From contig JASKMD010000029.1 of the NCBI GenBank assembly GCA_030144725.1, forward strand, positions 2,594,346-2,658,345: DNA of 64,000 nucleotides, given 5' to 3'. The DNA is from Haematococcus lacustris (taxonomy: Eukaryota; Chlorophyta; Chlorophyceae; Chlamydomonadales; Haematococcaceae). This document shows positions 48,621 to 64,000 of this stretch, in pieces. The position numbers and the translations under genes were made by a program. The notes beneath the pieces were generated by a model. It worked only from the letters and a program-made list of their open reading frames with translations. It ran no database searches and was not told the DNA's origin. How positions within the stretch are numbered: position 1 is the stretch's first letter; the number at the start of each line of letters is the position of its first letter.

Positions 48621-50357
48621 ACCCACACTAGCCAAGTTGATGCAGGAGGCAGCGCTAGGACCACCAGCTGTGAGCAGGGGAAAGGAGGGGGCTTGCTGGG
48701 GCAGGTCAGGCCAGGTCCAGTGCTGTGGCCCGGCTAGGGTTGGCCAGGTCAGGTCAGGGTCAGGCTGGGGTGCTGCGACAAGGCACTGTGCCTGCCTCCT
48801 TGCATTGACTGCATGCAAGGCCCAGGTGCAGAGCTAGGCAACAACGGATGGGCCCCAACTGTCACACACAGTTTGGGGAGTGAGAGGGGTTGTGTCGGGA
48901 GTGGTTGAGAGTGTGAGGCCTGCCAATCCCCTTGTGTGCAAGCACCAGTTGCTGCCTTGTGTATTGTTCATCCATAGCAGTAGTGGCAGTGTTCCATGTA
49001 TGCGTGTATGCTGTTGTTTCTCTTATCGACACCTCCACCGCACAGCACATGACAGCAGCGCATCACATTCAGGTTCATTATGCAGCAGATGCTTTGGTAT
49101 TGGGTGGTGCAGCTCCATCGCGACCCTCGGTTTGTGACCAGTGGCTTGGACAGCTGCGCACAACGGATGCAGTGTCTTTTTATTTACAGTGATGTGCAGT
49201 GACTGCAGCAAAGTCATGATCAATGAAGGTAGTGGGGAGGGCGATGGTGCATGCAGGTGCAGGTCGTGATGAGTGTTTGGTGTACTGCATGTCTTTCTCC
49301 GGGTCCGCGTCCGGGTCCGGCTTACGCTCGTTGCAGAGTTGTGTGGTGGCTAATTGTGTGGTGGCGTGATTACTGTTGACATGTGGTGTGTCTCGCGTGG
49401 TTGTGTTCTTGTATGCGAAATGTAGATGTTGATTAGGCAAACAGGTATTGTAGGGTGTGGTGCAGGAGCCGGAATTACTTCATCACTGGCTGAGGCATTC
49501 GGTGTGCATCAGGGGCGTCCTGTAATTGATTGCCGAGGATTGACCGTAGCTTTCCTGCAAGTGCAACTTTTGTAAGATGAGTGCATGCTGCCGAGGATAT
49601 TCAACACCAGGGCTTGGGTAAGGGTTAGGGAAGGCCAAGCAACACGGCACATGCAAGAAGCCCGGCTAGGTGCTCATCATCAGAGTGGTAGCTAGGATGC
49701 TCCAAAGAAGCAGTTGCAGGGCCAGCAACTGATGTAGCATGTCGCAGTTGCAGGACCAGCAGGGGTCAAGTAGCGCTCCAGCCTTGTGTGTTTCCGTGCG
49801 TGTGTGGAGGGGCGCTATTACTTCGGTTTGGCATGCCATGAATCGAATTTTACTGCGGCAGCTGTTCCTGACAGTGTGCGGGGTCGACTGGGCCCAGTTG
49901 GTCGCGGCGATCGCGCGCGGCGAGGCCCACATGAGCAAAACACGCATGACTTTAATTGCCGAGATTTGAGCCGCCATTGCACTCATCACACTGCACAGTA
50001 CTCGTATGAAACAATTTGCACCGCATAGCTGACAGATTCTTCTATCTAGGGATATGCGACAGATAAATAGAAACCACGTGGCTAATACGCGGCGTCGTTT
50101 TAATTGCCGGGGGTAGTTTTTCTGTTAGTTGGGACCGGCTGAACCAAAGACGAGTGGTTGAGACGAAAAGACAGACAACCTACGCTGTCTTGTTGTAGGC
50201 AGATGACGTCTTGTCACGGCCGTGGTGTCGGCCCTTGGGTGCTTTCCTCTCCACTGATAACCACTTGACCCTCCCCCTCTATATACAATGTGGTAGAGCA
50301 TGTGGCACAACACACTGCCTGCTGCCTACATCCAATCCAACGTTTGTGTGTCATGGC
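48621..50357. other. Long intergenic region
   Basis: Only short ORFs without recognisable domains. A TAAGGGTTAGGG scrap lies near 49618. Nothing else supportable. Confidence 0.
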
Positions 50358-50490
50358 TAGGGATCGTCCGACCCATCTAACTTCAGACTAGATTAGACGG
50401 TCTAACGTTAGATTTGGCTTGTTAGATCTATCTAAACATCTAATTTACCAGTTAGATCTACGTAGATCTACGAAGACGGGACGATCCCTA
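50358..50490. mobile_element. hAT-like MITE, copy 2, with 8-bp target duplication
   Basis: 133-bp relative of the element at 45997-46144, bounded by TAGGGATCGTCC and GGACGATCCCTA. Perfect 8-bp direct repeats GTCATGGC flank it (50350-50357 and 50491-50498). An 8-bp duplication and TAGGG ends are typical of hAT-superfamily non-autonomous elements. Confidence 0.
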
Positions 50491-50752
50491 GTCATGGCAT
50501 AAGGAAAAGGGTGGGAGGGAAGGGGCGGCAGTACAATGGGGGAGGGTTGAAGTTGCGTCTAGTTTCAAGAGCTATTCTGATTCTCCAAATCTTTGCAAAA
50601 GTCGTGTTGAAACCCAGTCTACGAGGGGACGACATTTTACAGAACATTTTACATATATGACTAGCGTGACCCATCCTCGCGGTAGCAACTCATCCTCCAT
50701 ACATCAAAGACCACGGCACACAGCCTCCTTGTCATAATCGATCGACGCCAAC

Positions 50753-58491
<7,739 letters not shown>

Positions 58492-59073
58492 AGGAAGGAG
58501 TGCGCGGTGAGGGCGTGGAAGGCGTCGTGGGCGGTGTGGACGTAAGGAGCGTACTAGCTTGCACGCTTGCGGCGGCGACAGGTTTCCATAAGCACACGTT
58601 CACTGATATGCTTGGTTATCAAGCATTGGCTTTGTGAGAGACAAGAAGCTGTCTACTGGCAATGGTGACGGCATTCTCGAAGGAAGTTGTTGCTGACTAC
58701 AATGTTTAACTGCACCACCACGTGCCGCAACAATGAGCACAAAGCTGAGAATGAGTAAATGAGCAACCCAAGCATGGACACCAAGTACTTCCAACAGCCG
58801 TGCTACTCAAGTTCTCTAAATGAATTAGAATTCATGCCAAACAAGGTTCTGAGGTCCTTGGGGAAGTGGTACATCAGGCATGCAACAGCAAGGCAAACCT
58901 AACTCAACTTCATCTCAAGGAACGTGGTGTACACTTCACACGTGATATACAACAAGCAAGATGGCTTCCTCACACATGCTATTGTTTTCATAACTGGTGC
59001 TGCGCAGCTGGCTGCAGCAGGCAGCATGCCAAGTAAGTACAGGCCTCAACTTATGCTTGCAGCCGGCTGCCGC
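58492..59073. other. Intergenic region between convergent genes
   Basis: AT-richer than the genes. It holds the 3' flanks of the fibrillin gene (+) and the secreted-protein gene (-). No coding sequence supported. Confidence 0.
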
Positions 59074-59647
59074 TCACTTGCCCACACTGGCCCCCGCAGA
59101 GCCGACACCGGCATTGCCAGGTCCATCGCCACCAGGACCGATGCCAGTTCCGCCAGCCAAACCGCCAGCCGTCTGCGAGGTACAGATGGTTGCGGCCTGA
59201 CCGACAACGGTTCAGCCAACGCCCGAACCCACCGTTCCAGGCCGTTCCGTATCCCTATCCTAGCCCCTACATTTCTCCACAGCAGTGAGTAACCGGCATC
59301 CCCTTTGTAAGGCAAATCCAAGACTCACCGTTCCAGCCAGGCCAGACGTCAGGTCGGGTCCTGGGCCACCAGGGAAGTAACCATCCTCCGTGAAGTCGTC
59401 AAGGTCCAATAGCGCGGTAGCTTGGCGTAGCTCGCGTCCTGCGCAAACGGAGATAGAGCGCAGCAGGCAAATGGGGCAGCCCTGTCTATGTGCCAAGAAC
59501 CTGACTGTTGCCCGCTAGGGTGTTTATAACAACTTCAGCGTCGCGCTTACACGCACCGTCGACGCCCTTGGGGCTTGTGACCAGTGTCATTACAAGCAGC
59601 GCGACAACCAGCAGACACACACGTGCAGACTTTCCAGACGCGACCAT
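59074..59647 (-). CDS. Small putative secreted Gly-rich protein
   Basis: Minus-strand start at 59647 opens with MVASGKSARVCLLVVALLV and MTLVTSPKGVDGAC, a clear signal peptide with probable cleavage after VDGA. A second exon (about 59438 to 59330) reads RELRQATALLDLDDFTEDG and YFPGGPGPDLTSGLAGT before a GTGAGT donor. A last exon reads TAGGLAGGTGIGPGGDGPGN to SAGASVGK and stop (59074-59076). The second-to-last join is phase 0 if direct. The first intron fits phase only with a GC donor (GCGG|GCAACA); with the alternative GT donor at 59500 the second exon reads into a stop. Function unknown; likely extracellular or periplasmic/vesicular. Confidence 0.
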
Positions 59648-59742
59648 TTTACGCAGTGAGCGTAGGCTGCAGGGGTTTGGTTCGCGAAGAATATGCGACT
59701 GGCGGTGCGGGTTTGATGACGGCGCGCGGGTCACACTGCGCG

Positions 59743-60522
59743 TTACGCTTCGTCTCCGCGGCGTGGGTACGGATAGCACCCGGTCATGTACCCCAGCTTG
59801 CGCCAATCATATCGCTGCAGTCTACAACCTCGCCACTTTGTCGGACAACAACGGTGAGCGACAACGATTTGCGTTCCAAGGCCCTCACTACCTGGTTGCC
59901 TTCCTGGCAAGTCTGTGTCACACTCCATGCTGGCAGGCTGGGCAGGGGCAGGCTGAGCTGGGGCAGGCTGGGCAGGGGCACGTGGGGGTAGGGCGGGTAG
60001 GGGGGGGGCATCAGGGGGTTGGGGGGGCTGCACGGCTGGAGTTTCAGGGGCGCTGAGGTACCCCGGGGAGGGGTAGCCAACCAGGCATGTCAAGAAAATC
60101 CGTAGCACAAACAGCGACGCTATCACGCGGAGCTGGGAGTGGGTTTCAGCCCGCAGCCGGAGGTGCTCCCGCAGCTTGCGTCGCGTCTTCTTGCAGCCGC
60201 GCAGCACTGCGCCCTCGGGGACCTTGATGACCTGCAGCCAAGCAAAGTTGCCGTTTTGACAGGCCAAGACACAAGGCAGGGTCAACACACACAGTGCGGG
60301 GACACATAAGGCGGGGACACACGGACTTGACGCCTGCTCGTTGCCCAGCCATCCCGTCGCTCCTGGCGTTGCTTGCCTTGGGCGGAACGAGACACTGCAA
60401 TGGAACCAACAGGAGCGACGGGTTATCTCACAGCGCGTAACTCACGTCTGGGGCGCACGTCACGGCTGGGGACACGAACCTTTCTGTTTCTTGTTGCTAC
60501 CCTTCCGCTTCTTCTTAGCCAT
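59743..60522 (-). CDS. Small basic protein, family shared with 61578-62216
   Basis: Exons 60480-60522 (MAKKKRKGSNKKQK), 60327-60394 (KQRQERRDGWATSRRQ) and 60231 leftward (VIKVPEGAVLRGCKKTRRKL, REHLRLRAETHSQLRVIASL, FVLRIFLTCLVGYPSPGY, then Pro-rich). The third exon may end at a donor at 59891 or run to a stop at 59743. Middle exon length (68 bp) equals that of the plus-strand relative. A lysine-rich N-terminus suggests nuclear location. I infer, from the arrangement at 61.6-63.1 kb, that this could be the N-terminal module of a Fanzor-like protein, but no catalytic part follows here. Otherwise the family is unrecognised. Confidence 0.
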
Positions 60523-61577
60523 CACGCGATGCGCAGTGCGACGGGCGGGGGCATTTTCTAGCAATTTGGGGTTTTCCGTGAAAAATACACGGATGTGTGA
60601 AAATCCACAATGTGTTCAATCAATGTGTTCAATGCAAGCTGACCTACATTTACAGGGCCTGTGTCCAGGCTACCAGCTCCCACCCCAACGCCAGGTTGCA
60701 TGCCCAGCCATCAACCTCAATCAAGGGTGACTGGCCGAGGGTATGTGCTGTGGCAATAGTATTGTGAGCTCCAGTGGGCGCCACTACCTGCCCAGTAGCA
60801 GCCCAACGCCAGCACCACCACAGGTGCCACTACCATTTGCCAACAGTGCAACTGCGGTGCTTTGCACACTGAATCCACAGGATGGACAACAGCATCTTGA
60901 GCGGTACCTGCATCATGCCACATGGTGACCACATGATGCATGCAACGGAGACACTGGACATATAAGCCTGATGACAACAATCACTGTATAGTAAGGATTT
61001 CATGCATACTCATGCCTTTCTGACATTTATATGGTGGCAGCCAACACAATTGATATTCATTACATACATACATTCATGCATGCCCTAGCTCATTGGACGA
61101 GGCTGCTTCTCCTGAGCAGTTGATTGGTGGCAACACAGCCAGCTTACTAGGCAACGTACCATGGTAAGCCTACTGCTGATAGTTCACTCCGTTTCGCAGT
61201 TCCGCACCACTCCCAGCCCTGGAACACTGGAGGTGGCTCCAGCCCCTGATTTCTTCTTTTTCTTGTCGCCAGGCTTGCTGCCGTCCTCAATGTCCATGCC
61301 TTGAGTTGCAGCCACAGCGGCAGCTCTCAGTTCACAGCAGCATGTGCGCAACTGGGTGGCCAATGCTGGGGTGTGGGTCCTGCTGGGGTGTGGGTTGTCG
61401 GCATTGAGTCCTTTGTGTCGGCATTGAGTCCTGGTTGGAGTGCCCTTTGGTCGGAGTGCCCTTTGCCCTTTGGTCGGAGTGCCCTGTGCCCTTTGGGAGT
61501 GCGAGAGTGAGTGACATCGCCTCCTGGGTATAAGTAGGAGCTCAGCAGGTGTTAGTAGGTATGAGCCTAGTGGCGCA
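60523..61577. other. Region between divergent family members
   Basis: About 1 kb of AT-richer sequence that must contain both promoters. On the minus strand, 61184-61303 could encode MDIEDGSKPGDKKKKKSGAG and a short tail ending at 61184; it might be a terminal exon, but no upstream exon was found. Confidence 0.
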
Positions 61578-62216
61578 ATGCCTCCGAGGAAGCGGCCCAG
61601 TGCCGCGGAGCAACATCCGCTTCCGATTGAAAGCCCGCGAAAACAAGGTTCGTCGTAGTCGTGGTGTGGTCCGCTGCAACTGTGCAGTCCGGCGAGCTCC
61701 GCGCTGCTCACTTCGCTTCTGTTCATGCCAGCGCAGGTCCTAGGACCCCTCCAGCCAAACAACGCGAGGAGCGAAGGGCTGAATGGAACACCTTGCGCCG
61801 ACAGGTACGCACCCCCGCCTTGTATGCCCCATCACTGCTCGTGTCCCCGCACTATTGGTGTCCCCGCATTGCCGGCCTGTCAAATTATTGATTGTGCTTG
61901 GTCGCCGCAGGTCATCAAAGTCCCGGGTGGCGCCGTGCTGCGCGGCTGCAAGAGGACGAAGCGAAAGCTACTGGCCCATTTCCAGCTGAGGGCCGGCATC
62001 CATTCTCGTCTCCGCGTCATCGCGTCACTGTATGTGCTCAGGATATTCCTGACATGCCTTGTGGGCTACTCCACCCCTGGGTACCCCAGCGCCCCTACAC
62101 CTCCAGCCGTGCAGCCTCCCCGTGCACTGGATGCTGCACCCCTACCCCCACTCCCCCTGCATGTCCCCGGGAGGTGGTGGATTGGTAGGAAGCATGGGCA
62201 TGACATGAAAAGGTAG
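61578..62216 (+). CDS. Small basic protein / possible Fanzor N-terminal module
   Basis: Exons 61578-61647 (MPPRKRPSAAEQHPLPIESP), 61737-61804 (PRTPPAKQREERRAEWNTL, RRQ) and 61911-62216 (VIKVPGGAVLRGCKRTKRKL, HFQLRAGIHSRLRVIASLYV, LRIFLTCLVGYSTPGYP, Pro-rich tail). Phases join (CAA G|GT). The intron positions match the minus-strand paralogue at 59743-60522. From about 62185 the sequence becomes the intron that precedes the last coding exon in other Fanzor-like copies, so the tail WWIGRKHGHDMKR may be read-through of element sequence. No in-frame splice into the 62289 exon was found. Function unknown; linkage to Fanzor is inference. Confidence 0.
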
Positions 62217-62288
62217 TTGACTGTGCCATGCCTAACCTGGCGCCACCATGTCAGCCACCATGTGTTTGCCTTGTGTGCATGGCTGCAG

Positions 62289-63059
62289 TTGGAGGAGGGC
62301 ATGGCCGAGGTTTCCATGGAGCGTCATGGGCATGCCAAGCAGCTGGTGGTCTTCTTTGGTGCAGCTGGCATTGGCACTGGGGGTGGGTGGGGTGCTGATG
62401 CGATGTTGCGTGCCTGCCGCAAGGTGGTGTGCTGGACCAGGGGCACAGACCAGCGGCGGGGCTGGGTGGTGGATGAGCACCGCACTAGCCGAGTCACCTC
62501 AGCAGTGAATGGCCAGCAGCCTTGTGAGAGGCAGCTGAACAAGCGCAGGGGCACCAGGCCTGCAGGCTGGAAGCCCCCAGCAGGGCAGGTGGAACCCCGC
62601 CTAGTGCGGCCAGCCTGGAGCCAGCAGCGTGACCAGCCAGTGCGGGGCATGATGTGGTGCCCAGTAGTGGCCCCACGCAAGTCCCCCCAGGCCCCACGCA
62701 GCAGCCAGGCAGCCACACAGCCAGCAGCAGCCTCAGAGCCTGGGCCCAGCACTCCCCTGCCAGCCAAGCGCACCAAGCGCACCACGGCTGAGCCAGAGGC
62801 AGCTGAGCCCACAAAGGGCAAAGGCAAGGCTGCCAAAGCCAAGCCAGCACCACAGCCAGGCAGGTGGCTGGACAGGGACTGCAATGCAGCACTGAACATG
62901 CAGCGCATTGGGGAGGCCAAGTGGCGCCCACTGGAGCTGTGCTGCTGGCCAGAGCAGGGGAAGGTGTCAGCCAAGGGCAAGGAGTACCCTGGCTTGGGCT
63001 ACAAGCGGCTGCGAGACAAGCCAGCCAAGGGCCAGCAGCAGCAAGCCCCCCCCATTTGA
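62289..63059 (+). pseudogene. Fanzor/TnpB-like nuclease, C-terminal part (best preserved copy)
   Basis: Open from the acceptor at 62288 to TGA 63057-63059, about 256 codons without a stop. It starts LEEGMAEVSMERHGHAKQLV and VFFGAAGIGTGGGWGADAML, then VVDEHRTSRVTSAVNG (aligned with the TnpB/Fanzor 'E-yTS' region before the zinc ribbon), PCERQL, VRGMMWCPVVAPRK and a Pro/Ala/Lys insertion. It ends with GRWLDRDCNAALNMQRIGE, matching the RuvC-III box DRDxNAAxNI, and YPGLGYKRLRDKP. TnpB/Fanzor proteins are RuvC nucleases guided by an RNA from the element's end. The usual Cys-x2-Cys pairs are not obvious, RuvC-I is absent upstream, and the next upstream coding sequence is a different module. Hence truncated, though this part is under no visible decay. 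Confidence 0.
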
Positions 63060-63205
63060 AGCTGTCATCAGCTTACGCTTAGTGCATGTTTTGTCATGCC
63101 AACTCTATGCATCGCCCTGTCACAGGGGTCAGGCAATGCTGTAGGTGGTAGGCGACCGTGACCATGTGTATGCCATGTGTAGGCCATGGTATACACATGC
63201 GATGG
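63060..63205 (+). other. Fanzor-like 3' flank with CCCTGTCACAGGG hairpin
   Basis: Block shared with the three degenerate copies at 18976, 25901 and 32820: AGTGCATG, ATGCCAACTCTA, the hairpin CCCTGTCACAGGG (63115-63127), GGTCAGGCAA and GGTGGTAGGCG. The stem sequence differs between families while the hairpin position is kept. Candidate right end or guide-RNA scaffold region. Confidence 0.
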
Positions 63206-63303
63206 GAACTCCACACGGGCAAAAACACCGTTTTGTAGTGGATCACAATTAGTGTGTTCGACTGCAATGAATGCTCAAGGTTGAGAGCCAAGGTTCTGAT
63301 AGT

Positions 63304-63402
63304 TTACTGATTTAGTTTTAAATCATTATTAAATTTTTCAATGATTTTATGTTTAGGATTAATTTCAAGTACTTTAGCTGTGCTAGTAATTAATTGCTTT
63401 TG
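63304..63402 (-). pseudogene. AT-rich scrap resembling bacterial HtpG/Hsp90 C-terminus
   Basis: About 100 bp at roughly 25% GC in a GC-rich genome. On the minus strand it reads KQLITSTAKVLEINPKHKII then EKFNNDLKLNQ and stop TAA. The LEINPKHKIIEK core matches the conserved 'LEINP-H-l' segment in the C-terminal domain of proteobacterial HtpG. The codons are AT-biased (AAA, ATT, TTA, AAT). It is far too short to function. It may derive from an AT-rich endosymbiont or organelle-like source; this is inference from a short match. Confidence 0.
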
Positions 63403-63405
63403 CAC

Positions 63406-64000
63406 TTCTCCACACTGGCGCCCACCACATTGCCAGTATCGGCAGCACCCGCACCATTGCCAATACCGCCCACCGACCACTCGCCGTCTGGAGGGCAAGG
63501 GCAGGTACAGCTTATACACTTCACCAGCATAGCATCATAGAAGGTACCCAAGAGGCAAAGCCCCCAGTCATAACCGCCTGCAATTGCCGCGGGCAGTGAG
63601 CACCGCATGCAACTGATTGCAAGCCATGACACTCCTCCACACTGTCAGATGCATAGCTTGCCGGAGCTGTCTCCTGTGCACCTGTGACTTTGGATAAGCT
63701 GCCTGAGCTGAAACCCTGTACTAGAACCTATGCAACGCACCACTTGCTCGGAGTGCGGGCTGCCAATGCCTATTGGGCCCTACAGATCAGGATATGCCAG
63801 CAGCTTTAAAAATGTTTGCCCCCCTGCATGTCCCCCTGCATCACCGCCACCCACCCCATGCCTGACAAGCCGCCACATGCACAGAGCACATGAACTTGCA
63901 ACCACCAATGGCTGCCCTTGAATACTTTGCGCTTTGTGTACCGTGGCTTGTAGCACTTGCACAAAACGTTACCTTCAAGTCAGGACGTGGCGCGACGGTA
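63406..64000. other. Right edge, no supported gene
   Basis: A 63-codon plus ORF at 63730-63921 begins QRTTCSECGLPMP and is Pro-rich; nothing recognisable. A CCAATACCG/GCCAGTATCGG dyad lies near 63430-63465. Confidence 0.

Noticed and set aside
62289..63059. Reading the Fanzor-like exon as a Cas12 effector or complete active nuclease
   Set aside because: No CRISPR array, no RuvC-I segment and no complete zinc ribbon; only the C-terminal RuvC-III end is present.

Overview
The window looks like nuclear DNA of a GC-rich green alga. The genes are dense in introns, the coding sequence is GC-rich, many introns are filled with long hexanucleotide arrays, UGUAA-type polyadenylation signals occur, and eukaryote-only families are present (DDX55/Spb4 helicase, full ABCC transporter, CDT1, plastid CGFS glutaredoxin, plastid fibrillin). 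The repeat style and the Fanzor-like element family suggest a chlamydomonadalean such as Haematococcus; that genus call is inference. No bacterial operon, CRISPR array, rRNA or convincing tRNA was seen.

Layout. 1-3552 (+): 3' part of a DDX55/Spb4-type DEAD-box helicase in nine exons. 4173-17712 (+): a full-length ABCC (MRP-type) transporter in about 23 exons, with both nucleotide-binding domains and very repeat-rich introns, including a roughly 0.9 kb inverted minisatellite. 17.8-36.1 kb: a tandem triplication with a 6,919-bp period. Each unit carries a degenerate Fanzor/TnpB-like fragment (+), a CDT1 replication-licensing gene (+) with E2F-like promoter sites, and a broken non-LTR retrotransposon (-). 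Copies 2 and 3 look identical; copy 1 differs at a few codons. The array runs into a 500-N gap (36094-36593), so linkage of the two halves of the window depends on the assembly.

Right half. 37518-39455 (-): a complete plastid-type CGFS glutaredoxin with six exons whose phases all join, including two GC-AG introns. 39972-44962 (+): an unrecognised low-complexity nuclear-type protein. 45742-46260 (-): the C-terminal remnant of a second Fanzor-like family, with a hAT-like MITE inside its intron; a second copy of that MITE lies at 50358-50490 with a perfect 8-bp target duplication. 47134-48039 (+): a Pro/Ala/Ser-rich protein ending in a possible KIX-like bundle. 50753-58491 (+): a fibrillin/PAP-type plastid protein with an acidic and coiled-coil tail; its introns hold (CCCTGA)n, an 87-unit CTG tract and (CCCCCT)n. 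59074-59647 (-): a small putative secreted Gly-rich protein. 59743-60522 (-) and 61578-62216 (+): two divergent copies of one small gene family. The plus copy runs straight into the C-terminal RuvC-III end of a Fanzor-like gene (62289-63059), which suggests an internally deleted Fanzor locus. At 63304-63402 (-) lies an AT-rich scrap resembling the C-terminus of bacterial HtpG/Hsp90.

The host genes do not form a pathway. The unifying theme is mobile-element-driven remodelling: Fanzor-like sequences sit at the CDT1 repeat junctions, a MITE sits inside a Fanzor intron, and a foreign AT-rich scrap lies next to another Fanzor end.
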